Under the pieces are notes generated by a model. It did not search any database and was not told where the DNA came from. It saw only the letters and a program-made list of their open reading frames with translations. The position numbers and the translations under genes are program-made. Shown one piece after another: positions 11,924 to 21,748 of a stretch of DNA of 42,991 nt (position 1 is its first letter; the number at the start of each line of letters is the position of its first letter). The DNA comes from Welwitschia mirabilis. Its lineage: Eukaryota; Gnetophyta; Gnetopsida; Welwitschiales. The DNA is taken from the NCBI GenBank assembly GCA_051453625.1, contig JBOZIK010000001.1, positions 234,594,045 through 234,637,035 on the forward strand. Direction: 5' to 3'.

Positions 11924-11940
11924 GGTGGTATTTATTTACA
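11924..11940 (-). promoter_or_regulatory. TATA-like element of LTR A
   Basis: The minus strand reads tgtaaataaataccacc. It is conserved at the same place in LTR B (20432-20448) and aligns with the TATA-like boxes of LTRs C and D. Confidence 0.5.
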
Positions 11941-12182
11941 ATAATAGATTCAAAAATAGAAAATATAACAAACATAACTAGAACCTTAATAACACATAAA
12001 AGGCATATGACATACTACACAAGTTTGGTGATGTTTAGTGCATTAACTAAAAACAGTGATCATCCTATATGTTATTCAAACAATGGTGGAGATGATTCCA
12101 CATTGAAAATGGTTCACATTAGCTTACATCTTTGGTCCAGTCAGAGTTCTTATTGGCATTCACATGTTATCATCTAGCAGTG

Positions 12183-12194
12183 TCATCTAGATGA
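12183..12194. promoter_or_regulatory. Perfect 12-bp palindrome in U3 of LTR A
   Basis: tcatctagatga, identical to 6252-6263, with a further half copy (atcatctag) about 15 bases away at 12169-12177. Confidence 0.45.
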
Positions 12195-12439
12195 TGGAGG
12201 GGATGACATCCTTTTTAAAGATCTTTACCAAGTAAAATTGGTCTTAAAGCTCATTAATTCTTTCTTAAAATATGAATTATTATAATTGATTCAAAATGCC
12301 TTCAAATGTAATAGTAATTATTCATTTTTATGATTTTTCCCTTGACTTTTAATAATAATTATTTTTTAGATAAGCCTGTCTAAATGTCATATAGAACTAC
12401 TTAAAATATCACATAAAAAACATACAATTTTGCATCACA

Positions 12440-12456
12440 ATGTATCCCCCACTTAG
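12440..12456 (-). other. Polypurine tract
   Basis: The minus strand reads ctaagtgggggatacat directly before the TGTGATGC start of LTR A. It is the classical plus-strand primer position and fixes the orientation of the element. LTR C has the matching aagtggagggcta. Confidence 0.8.
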
Positions 12457-13379
12457 TGTTATCAGTATCTAATAAAGATGATAAAAAACTATAATTGTGA
12501 GTGAAATTGACTAAGATAAACATTAACTAGAAAATATTTATAGATCATATTATGTAGGATCAAATCTTAGAATCAAGTAAACTAAATTATTACCTAGTAG
12601 ATAACATAACCATGTTGTCACCCACTATGTCATTCAAATAATTATGTGAATGATATGATTTTCAAAATCATTCTATAAAATCAAATGCCTACAACTATAC
12701 TTATTAGACAATAAGATAAAAAACTTATTCATGAGTTATCTTACCCATGAATTATCCTCAACTTAAAACATTTAGTACATCAAAAAGATAGAGATTAAAT
12801 GTTATAACAAGAGAATAATTATAAGATCTAATAATAGTAACTTAAAAAAAATGATGTACATGTATAATAAAAAAGAGTGATGACTCAAAAATGGTATTCA
12901 TAAATTAAACATTTGAGTTTTTATTCATAATGTATGAGGCCAAATATATCAAAAATAATTAATCATAATATTATTTCCTTCATCCATGGTTTCATCAATT
13001 ACTTGTGCCATTCTTACAAGGAAAACAAATTGCAAGTATTTTGCTATTAAGTACATGTTATACTAAAAAATATCCCTAATGAATCTCAATTAAATAATAG
13101 TCAATCAAAATTGGATAAATACATTATAGATATGTATCATGAAAATGTAAAAATATTTTTTAAAATTTAAACATTTTCCCAATATATCTCAAAATATATG
13201 TCTAATACATTCTCTATTGCATTAACATAATAAGAAAAAAAGATTAATATGTAAGGTAAGTACAAGTAAGCAAAATAGAAGGGACTGGGAGAAATATTAT
13301 GTGCATGAAAGAATATTAGAAATAGACAAAGAAAGATGAAACATAAAGATGATGCACCTTAGAAAATATCTATACACTG
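12457..13379 (-). other. 3' non-coding part of the minus-strand element
   Basis: A+T-rich sequence between the polypurine tract and the recognisable repeat segment. No motif seen. Confidence 0.4.
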
Positions 13380-14750
13380 TCTCCCTAGTCGTCTAAAAGA
13401 CAAGAATGAGGATAGGATTTTTCAACGAATAAAAGACATTATAAGTATTAGTAAAAGAAATTAAGCTCATAAGATATTATGGAGGTTATAGAAAGTTATC
13501 AGGAATTCCAAAAGATGGGAAATGGCTAAAAGTCATAATGAATAAGGCATGATAAATGAGGTAATAAGCACCAAGCTAAGGAAAATCATGAAATATGCCA
13601 TGAACTCTCAATTATTAAAAAATAGGATGCATTAAAACTTAAAAAGAAAATTAAAGGACTAAACTTAAAAAGATTCAAAATAATAGATGGAAAAATTAGC
13701 ATCATAAACTAAGGAAATATTATTTATTTAAAAAAAATTGACTCCTATAAAGAGAAGTTGTAAATTGAAAAAAAAAACACAAGAAAACTACTGAATAATC
13801 AAGTCCTATATATATTTGTAATAAAAAAAGTATGTAAATGACTTTGAAATACCAAACAAAAAAATAACTAAAGAAAACAAAACAAAAATGGACAACTTAG
13901 AAATGTGAAGAAGAGTATGTAACTACATTAAATTCAAACCTAGCAAATCCTCATGAAAGATATCATAAAATAACCTAACTAGGAATGCATGACATAATGC
14001 AAAAAATTTATAAAGTATCACTCGAATGGGTAATGATTATGATAATGCTAAGTAATTAGTGTTTTCAAATAATAAATGATAAGATCAAAAGCTACTTAGA
14101 AATGGATCACCTGGTAATACCCAATACACACCCAAATTTACAAAAGTAAAATGATCATGTAAAACACTATAAGCTTAATGAGTCTAAAAAATAAGAAATG
14201 TATTTATTGACTCTAGGAACATCATTGGCCTTGTAGAAACCATAGTTAGAGAAGTAGAAACTCGTAAAGCATTACCAATTGACCCCTAGTGAAGTTCCCA
14301 TAGCTACCAACACTACTAAAGTCCACTCTTGGGAAAATTTACCTACCTTAATATGACAGGACATCATGGTGATCATGTATTTAGCATAAAAATAATAGAT
14401 CATGATCATTATTCTTTTTTTTATTAAATAATACTTCTTCAAAATAAATCCCACATAACCACATACTCTCAAAGATGAAGGTAAAGAAATAAGGTGAAAA
14501 ATAAGAAAGAATACCCTCAAACATTCAAAGACATATATAATTAAGAAAAAACACAAAAAACAAAATCATGTTACTTCAAAATAAAGTTCATATTTGTTTG
14601 AATGTCTTAAGATCACATGAATTCAATATTATCACCTTGAAATTTCTAAGTAAAATTACCAGTTATGATAAATTCTTAAAGTAAAACAAAATTCAAGTTT
14701 TAAAGATGTTTAAGTGATAGCATGACATCCACCAAAAGAATTGGTTAAGA
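13380..14750 (-). repeat. Third copy of the family 1 3' segment
   Basis: Its plus strand matches the reverse complement of 1-1631. Anchors include aggaatgcatgacataatgc (13981-14000), agaagtagaaactcgtaaag (14250-14269), aggacatcatggtgatcatg (about 14359-14378) and gaatgtcttaagatcacatg (14600-14619). It lies upstream of the element's 3' LTR, as the other copies lie upstream of LTR C. The minus-strand open frame at 14272-14556 falls inside it, does not match the sibling copies as a protein, and is not called as a gene. Confidence 0.7.
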
Positions 14751-16039
14751 AAGAATTTATATAATGGTAAGAGGACTTCCAAAAGCAATTTCTTCTATTA
14801 TGTTCAAGGTATTTTGATAATTTAAGGATTTGTAACCTTTGTCCATTTTTTTTCAATTTCCCTAATATTCAAATCAAAAATCTAAACCCAGCCACTAAAA
14901 ATCTACTTTTTCTAAAAGATAAGAATATAACCATATAGAGGTTAATTTATTATGTAAAAGAAAAATAAAAATTAAGGACAAAATCATAACAACATAAAAT
15001 TAAAAGAAAATATAAAAGCAAGCTAAAAATAGTTTTATTCAAATCCTAAATTCTATTAAATACTTTATTTACAAGAAATAAAAATAAATGCAAAAAATAA
15101 TTTATTTAGGTCCTATTATATTGCATATTCTTAGAAAAATAAAGACCAAATTAAATAGAGATCAATTCATAAAACATAAAAGGAACATATGAATGACAAG
15201 GTAACATTCTAGCTCTATAAAATTTATTTTCAATATAAGAGATAAAGAGTTTGAATAATTCATGGAAGAACTATCTCTTATCACAAACATGATATGAAGA
15301 AGTACAAATATATATATGAAGAAGTCCAATTATATATTTCATCTAAAATATGATATTAAGGATGAATACAATTAATGGTTCTATTAGGAATTAAAAAATT
15401 TAGAGAAGGCTTATTAAGAAGAATGAACAATGTAGGTTTAATATACTTTAAAAGTTTCCTAAGTCTTAGCTTGAAGTATGGATTATAAAAAAAATTAAGA
15501 TTTTGTATAATTTAGAAGTCCAAGATATCTCAAGTTATCATTAAAATCATAAGCTAAAGTGGACTTAGTAAAAAAGAAAAAGATGTTTCTTTGAGTATCT
15601 TTAAGAGAATAGGATGGAGAAATATTGGTAAACTCTTTGAATTGGATTGCTATATTGGAAACGATAGGTCTACTTTTCATCAAGTTTGGTTGAAATTTTG
15701 TAGGTTCTTCTTTATTCCTCCTTTCCTCTTTATTGTTTTTGTTCTTATTATGTTTAATATTTTCTATTCTTTTCGGATCAATAATTGTATCTTTCCCTTT
15801 TTCAGTATTCTTATTTTTCTTTGTTGAGTTTTTCTTTCTTTGATTGTCATTAGGGACTATTATCTAGGTAAAGTAAACAACAAGATATAAAAGAGAATTT
15901 CTTAATTAAGTTAACATATTAGACTTCTTTCATCTCAATATATTTCACTTCTTCATCCTTGTGATTAGAAATATTTATTTCTATTGAATTATTATGCAAA
16001 GTTGGCTCTTAAAGTGTTTTTTTATCTCTTTAGCTAGGT
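14751..16039 (-). pseudogene. Expected pol region, unrecognisable
   Basis: By position this should hold RT, RNase H and integrase after the protease, but it is only 1.3 kb and I found no FMDD-like, DAS-like or HPQ motif on the minus strand. Short open frames at 15495-15683 (minus) and 15591-15827 (plus) show nothing recognisable. A large internal deletion of pol is the simplest reading. Confidence 0.4.
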
Positions 16040-16440
16040 GATTTTATACAAATAAAGTTGGTTTAGCTCTTTTTTCTAAATTTACCTAATCATTTATATC
16101 TTTTCTTATAGCATTAAAAACTTTGATAGTGTACCTCTTATTACCAATGTGACATTTCATTAATCCAGTTTGTGTATCTATGATGCCATGGGTGGTTCCT
16201 TAAAATGATCTTCTTAAAAGTTGTGGATAATTTCCATTATGTTGTACTTTAATTATAACCACATATATAGGATAGAAAGCTTCTTCTATTTGGATAACTA
16301 AGTTTTTAATTATCCTTTCAAGTTTCCTAATTGATGTATCAACTAATTCTAAGGTGATTTGTATATGTTTAATTCTTTCTTCTAACCAATTTCTTTTACA
16401 AACATGAAGAGACATGATATTTATCCTTGCTCCTATGTTG
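16040..16440 (-). pseudogene. Retropepsin-type protease remnant
   Basis: In living elements this is the aspartic protease that cleaves the Gag-Pol polyprotein. The minus strand shows the active-site region as N-I-G-A-R-I-N-I-M (about 16409-16439), where the family has D-[LT]-G-A-S-[IV]-N-[VLI]-[ML]. The catalytic Asp is Asn, a single G-to-A change. A long conserved stretch follows: ITLELVDTSIRKLERIIKN, then VIQIEEAFYPIYVVII (family pattern T-LQLAD-S, P-G-IEDVLV-V, F-P-DFVVL). Beyond a stop, GIIDTQTGLMKCHIGNK matches the strand after the GRPFL-like turn. Frameshifts and stops are present. The family assignment is secure, and the lineage within gypsy is probably Athila/Tat-like. Confidence 0.85.
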
Positions 16441-16606
16441 ATTAAAGCTTTTCTAATTTTTTATTTATTTCTAAAGTAACACTTATTATATCTACCCTAG
16501 GGTCTTAAAATTTAGGTGCTTTTTGTATGACTAAGTTGAAAATAGATTGTGCAAGAAAGACTCTACTAAGGATAGTACATTTTTATTTTCTTTTAAGTAA
16601 GTCTTT

Positions 16607-16706
16607 NNNNNNNNNNNNNNNNNNNNNNNNNNNNNNNNNNNNNNNNNNNNNNNNNNNNNNNNNNNNNNNNNNNNNNNNNNNNNNNNNNNNNNNNNNNNNN
16701 NNNNNN
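16607..16706. other. Assembly gap, 100 N
   Basis: Exactly 100 N between two copies of taagtcttt (16598-16606 and 16707-16715). The nine-base overlap suggests that the contigs simply abut. Confidence 0.98.
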
Positions 16707-17289
16707 TAAGTCTTTTCATAACTTAGCATACTTAGGATTTTTTGCCAAGAGTTTCTAAAAGGGTAAATCAATATTATTATCTTACATTAAAGCTTTTAAG
16801 TGTTCATCAAAAGTAGGTTTTGTATTAAGCCAAGGGATATCTTATCTTTTCATTTTGTTTTTTTATGAAGGCTCATTAAAAGTTGAAGGGAAATTATATG
16901 CCTCTAAGATTTCTGTATCATTCTCTTTCTTACCTTATTAATTATTCTTGGAATTTGAAATCTCATCTATAGGTGGTGTTGTGTCCATTTTTTTACAATC
17001 TCTTTTTAATTCATTTGGGTTTGAAAGAGGTCGAGTTACAAGAAATCCTTATGGTCTTTGAAATGGTAGTATTATTTGTTGAAATACATTAACTAAATTT
17101 TTAATGTTTTTACATTGATTTTCAATAGTTGTGTTGGTTCTTTCTTATATTTTTTCTTATCTCTTCTATTATATTCATAATCATATCATATTAATTTTGA
17201 TTTTGAAAAGTTAAGAAACTTGATTAAAAGATATTTAGTTAAAAGTTTGAATTATTGAATATATTTTCAAAAGGTTTCTAATTTAATTG

Positions 17290-18110
17290 ACCACTTATTC
17301 CTTGTTGATATTGCATTTGGTTTTGAAAATTTGAAGGCCTTTAATTAAATGCACATAGTTCTTTAAGTATTTTTTTCCTTTACATATTAGCAATAAGGGA
17401 CATGCTTTTATTAGATGAGAGTGATCTTCACAAATATTACATGTTGATGTTACATTCTTTTCATTTGCTACTTTTACATCTAGAATCATTTGATTGTATT
17501 TTTCTAAAGAAGTAGTAAAATCCTTAATTACATTTGTTGAATTATTTTAAACTCCCTCCTTATTATGTTTTACTTCTTCTAAGTCCTTTAAAATTTAACT
17601 TATAGTTTGATTATCTCCAAGTTTGGTTTAGATCAGATTTGACTAATTTTAATAAGATCTTTCAACAAAATTTATGCATTATTTAAATCTAATTTCATCA
17701 AGTTTCCTCACATGAAAAATCTATGATTTATTTGATTTCCTTATTCAATCCACTATAAAAATAATCTATTAATTGTTCATTAGGAAATTCATTAATAGAA
17801 TTGGAATAAGTAACTATTATAAACCACTCATATGTTGTGGCATAATACTCATTAGGTTATTACTGAAATTTTATGACTTCTTTTCTTCTTATCACTCATG
17901 AGCCTTTGCACAAAGGATTCTTGTAGTTAACTCCAAGTTTTAAGACTTTTGTAAGGTATGGTTTTGGCTCTATCTCTAAGTTTGATAGAAAAGATAATCA
18001 TGTAATTTTTTTTTACTATTTTTATTTCCATTCCTAAAGTGGGCACTAATTATTCTATGTCAGCGAGATATTGAAATGAATCTTTATTAGGTTCTCCTAA
18101 ACATGTGGAT
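17290..18110 (-). pseudogene. Gag remnant with CCHC zinc knuckle
   Basis: Gag forms the virus-like particle and its knuckle binds the element RNA. Reading the minus strand, the capsid-like core appears as GEPNKDSFQYLADIE (about 18098-18054), then IKLRDRAKT and SLKTWS (about 17982-17936), then LQESFVQRLM (about 17925-17886). These correspond to the G-P-ED-FL--FE, L-DKA--W, SI-TW and F--RF positions of plant gypsy Gag. At 17441-17400 lies CNICEDHSHLIKAC, a perfect C-x2-C-x4-H-x4-C knuckle in an open 64-codon frame. The remainder has stops and shifts. Retention of all four metal ligands in such decayed DNA is notable but may be chance. Confidence 0.85.
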
Positions 18111-18991
18111 AGGCATTTAAGTTTTTTAATTCTATATCATCATTAGAATATTAGTTAAAGGGGTTTTGAATTTCACATTTTCTATTGGTAATTAAATCCC
18201 TAAGTGGAACATTTGTATTTTCATTAGAATTTACATTAGATGCTTCTATCATGACTAGAGTGTTAAATGATACTACTTGTTTTTGTTTTTGAATTTTATC
18301 CAAAATAGACAAAGAAAAATTATTTGCTTCTACACTAGTACTTTCTTTTGAAAAATCAAATTCTAAAACAATGAAAGCAAAAAATATTCTTGTTCAACTC
18401 TAAAAATTCTTTATGCACTATAGTGTGTGTACCTAGGTTAAGCTCAAAGTCAAGTAGACCTTTTCAAATATTCTCCTTGATTAGGCTTTGCTTCTTATGA
18501 TACTTTATCTTTTTACCTAAGTATATCATATTCATATATGCTTAATGATATATCTATAATTATCATCTCTTTTATTGTTTAAATGATGACTTAAATGATC
18601 ATTTCAAAAAATAGAAAGTAGAAAATAAAAAATAGAGAAAAAAAGAAACAAAACCAAAGCAAAAATTGATAGTTATCTACTTATGTCATCTAGATGATAG
18701 AAGAGTTTATATTACTTTATTAAATAGTAAAAAAACCAAAAACAAAAATCTATGAAAAAATGTTTGAAAAAATAACCATAAACCATCATTCACCTATGTT
18801 GTTTAGACAACAAATAAGATGACACACTCAAAAAACACAAAATAATAAATTAAAAATGCAAAAAAAAAATGGAAAGAAAGACTATGATATTTATAGTAAA
18901 ATTACAATACTGTCATAAACAAATACTTAAATCAAAATTCAAAACATCTATTCAGGTAATGAAAATCCTTAAACTTCTTATGAGATTCCCT
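18111..18991 (-). other. 5' leader and Gag N-terminus of the minus-strand element
   Basis: Between the primer-binding site and the recognisable Gag core. It contains the perfect palindrome tcatctagatga (18686-18697) and another inverted pair, ttgtttagacaa (18799-18810). No further coding motif was identified. Confidence 0.45.
18686..18697. promoter_or_regulatory. Perfect 12-bp palindrome in the 5' leader
   Basis: tcatctagatga, the same word as in the U3 of LTRs A and D, here downstream of the 5' LTR. Its presence in the leader suggests a structural or packaging role as an alternative to a promoter role. Confidence 0.4.
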
Positions 18992-19004
18992 AATAATGAT
19001 ACCA
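18992..19004 (-). other. Primer-binding site (tRNA-iMet type)
   Basis: The minus strand reads tggtatcattatt. The first eight bases match the complement of the plant initiator tRNA-Met 3' end (tggtatca), and the rest has drifted. It lies immediately inside LTR B on the correct side for a minus-strand element. Confidence 0.7.
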
Positions 19005-20928
19005 AGATGTTTTAGTATGTATTTATGCGATTGCTATGTNNNNNNNNNNNNNNNNNNNNNNNNNNNNNNNNNNNNNNNNNNNNNNNNNNNNNNNNNNNNN
19101 NNNNNNNNNNNNNNNNNNNNNNNNNNNNNNNNNNNNNNNNNNNNNNNNNNNNNNNNNNNNNNNNNNNNNNNNNNNNNNNNNNNNNNNNNNNNNNNNNNNN
19201 NNNNNNNNNNNNNNNNNNNNNNNNNNNNNNNNNNNNNNNNNNNNNNNNNNNNNNNNNNNNNNNNNNNNNNNNNNNNNNNNNNNNNNNNNNNNNNNNNNNN
19301 NNNNNNNNNNNNNNNNNNNNNNNNNNNNNNNNNNNNNNNNNNNNNNNNNNNNNNNNNNNNNNNNNNNNNNNNNNNNNNNNNNNNNNNNNNNNNNNNNNNN
19401 NNNNNNNNNNNNNNNNNNNNNNNNNNNNNNNNNNNNNNNNNNNNNNNNNNNNNNNNNNNNNNNNNNNNNNNNNNNNNNNNNNNNNNNNNNNNNNNNNNNN
19501 NNNNNNNNNNNNNNNNNNNNNNNNNNNNNNNNNNNNNNNNNNNNNNNNNNNNNNNNNNNNNNNNNNNNNNNNNNNNNNNNNNNNNNNNNNNNNNNNNNNN
19601 NNNNNNNNNNNNNNNNNNNNNNNNNNNNNNNNNNNNNNNNNNNNNNNNNNNNNNNNNNNNNNNNNNNNNNNNNNNNNNNNNNNNNNNNNNNNNNNNNNNN
19701 NNNNNNNNNNNNNNNNNNNNNNNNNNNNNNNNNNNNNNNNNNNNNNNNNNNNNNNNNNNNNNNNNNNNNNNNNNNTAATATAGATGGGAGTAAACTGTCA
19801 TAATCCATTAAAGGCACTAAGCTCAAAGCTATAGAATTGATTTAAGTGATGTATTTTTGTGTTTTTCTTTTTAGGATTCAAAACAAAAATCATAATGCAA
19901 TAAAAGTAAATACTATGCAATGCAACATAATGAAAACTAATCTAAATACAATATCGATTTAACTACCAAATCTCTATCATCAAGGTCAATCTTATATAAC
20001 CTAGATTAATCAAGAAAACTATCACTAAGCCTATCTAATCTAGGTTATTAAATATGTTGAACAAAATATGAAAAATATGTAATGTTTAAGCTAGGAAATA
20101 GAAAATTTAATACAATGTAAACTCTTAAACTAATGATTCCAACCTTGATAAAGGTTTTTCTTAATGATTTATATCTATTATGAAACTATCACAAAATAAT
20201 AATCAACATAAACCATGATGGACATGCACATGAATTTATAAACCTAAAAGAAGATTTCCAATAAAAGTTATATCAATATCCTATTATAAAGTAGTAGCAT
20301 CTCAATGAAAGAGACACAACCTAACACTAAGGAAGACTTCTCTCTACAACTAATAGATAAACCTCCTACCCTTTGATCTTCTATCATAATTTTTTTAGAT
20401 ATCAAAGAATATGATCAGAGTCAAGGGAAAAGGTAGTATTTATTTAAAAAAAAAACTTAAAAATAGTAAATCAAATAGGTGTAACCAAAATCCTAATGAT
20501 GTGTAGAAAATGCATGACACATTCCATTAGTTTAGTGAAGCTTGATGTATTAATCCTGTATGCCATCCAAATGATGGTGGAAATGATGCCACATTGAAAG
20601 AGGTTCACATTAGTTTGCATTTTTTATCTAGATAACATCCTTATTAGCATTCACATGTTGTCATTTAGCAACATCGTCTAGATGATGGATGGGACAACAT
20701 CCTTTTTAAGCTATTTTATCAAGTGAAATTAGTCTTGAAGTCATTAATTCCTTCTAAAAATATGAAGTATTATAATTGATACAAAATACCTTCAAATGTA
20801 CTAGTAATTGTGAATTTCCATGATTTTCTCCTTGACTCTTAATAATCTTTGTCTTTCACATAAGTCCATCTAAATGTCCTATAAAACTACTCAAAATACT
20901 CCATCAAAAAATATAATTTAGCATCACA
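19005..20928 (-). mobile_element. LTR B (5' LTR)
   Basis: On the minus strand it runs from TGTGATGC (ending at 20928) to the primer-binding site. It aligns with LTR A throughout, and I estimate roughly 75-80% identity by eye, so the insertion is old. A 736-N gap interrupts it near its R/U5 end. TATA-like box at 20432-20448 (minus); palindrome variant tcgtctagatga at 20674-20685. Confidence 0.85.
19040..19775. other. Assembly gap, 736 N
   Basis: A sized gap inside LTR B. The flanks align to LTR A with only about 49 bases of LTR A unaccounted for, so the N count is probably too large unless there is a further insertion here. The long open frames spanning it consist of N. Confidence 0.98.
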
Positions 20929-21748
20929 ACAATAAGACAAGAATAAATACTTCAAATAATTAAGCATTAGATTTTCATGGAAATATAAATGAGACTAAGT
21001 AGTTTTATCATATAATTTAGAATTACATGATTTGGCAATCTCGGATTTTTATTTATTCACTTCCTTATTTAGTGATCTATGATTCATAATTTTCAATTCC
21101 TCATTTGGTGATCTGTGGTGTTATTTCTATTTTTCCACTACTCATTTCATGATTTATGGATTATCATTCCTCTCACTTCATTTGATGATTTATGATTTTA
21201 TATATTAACTACCTCATTTGGTGATTATGAATGATTAATTTTGTTATCTTATTTGGAAATCTATGGATTTCAATTTTCCATTACCTCATTTAGTAATTTG
21301 TATAACTCTCATTTTTATAACAATATTTGAAGTTAAAGATATCTCAAGAAAGATTAAGATTTACTTTTACAAGTTTATTTTTCAAGCATCAAGAACTTTC
21401 ATAAGAAATAAGATTCATGCAAGAATAAGCATTGATCATATAGAAGATACTCACAAAAAATATTTCAAGTTAAAAAAGCTAAGAAAGCCATTTTAGCAGT
21501 TACACGAATTCTAAGAAAACATAAGATTTTAATAAGAAAGTAAAACTTTCCTTAGATCATGAATGGATGCATGAATATGGGATCATACAAAAGATAATGA
21601 AATCATACTTTGACATAAAAATAACACTAAAACCATATAAAAGAAATAAGAAAATTATAACAATCATATGAGATGTATAAGAAATCTAGAGCATACAAGA
21701 TTCAATATATAGGACCATACAAGAAATAAAGAGAATATCCTAGGATCA
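20929..21748 (-). mobile_element. Possible older LTR, right part
   Basis: Possible continuation of 10488-10966 across the inserted element. On the minus strand it would start TGATCCTAGG after caattaggggta (21760-21749), a weak polypurine tract. It contains the 36-bp tandem array. The plus-strand open frame 21263-21496 overlaps the array and is not a gene. Confidence 0.25.
21024..21316 (+). repeat. Degenerate 36-bp tandem array, eight units
   Basis: Units with the core ctcatttggtgatttatgg begin near 21024, 21060, 21097, 21139, 21175, 21210, 21246 and 21281, giving spacings of 36, 37, 42, 36, 35, 36 and 35 bases. Unit-to-unit divergence is high but the phase is kept. Minisatellite-like arrays are common in LTRs of large plant gypsy elements, which fits the proposed older LTR. 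No protein-coding role is apparent. Confidence 0.75.

Larger units (their letters stand above)
10967..12439 (-). mobile_element. LTR A (3' LTR)
   Basis: On the minus strand it starts TGTGATGC directly after the polypurine tract. It aligns with LTR B over its whole length (gggacatgcacatgaat, ctctacaactaatag, acatcctttttaa and others). About 225 bases are not original: a 100-N gap plus a 124-base doubling (10987-11110 and 11211-11334), which reduces the true length to about 1.25 kb. Open frames called across the N run are meaningless. Confidence 0.85.
10967..20928 (-). mobile_element. Family 1 Ty3/gypsy LTR retrotransposon, full structure, coding-dead
   Basis: Reading on the minus strand: LTR B (20928 to about 19005), primer-binding site (19004-18992), Gag (about 18110-17290), protease (about 16440-16040), the 3' repeat segment (about 14750-13380), polypurine tract (12456-12440), LTR A (12439 to 10967). 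Order and orientation are those of an LTR retrotransposon. RT, RNase H and integrase motifs were not recognised between about 16000 and 14750, so the pol gene is deleted or too decayed. Five-base flanks acaag (10962-10966) and acaat (20929-20933) are a possible worn target-site duplication if the LTR begins at AGATG; starting at the TG (10970) gives no match. Confidence 0.75.

Noticed and set aside
14272-14556. A 94-codon minus-strand open frame with hydrophobic segments as a membrane protein
   Set aside because: It lies in the repeat segment, sister copies do not preserve the frame, and the hydrophobic content follows from the base composition.
18996-19826. Open frames of 250-267 codons in several frames
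   Set aside because: They consist almost entirely of N across the 736-base gap and carry no information.
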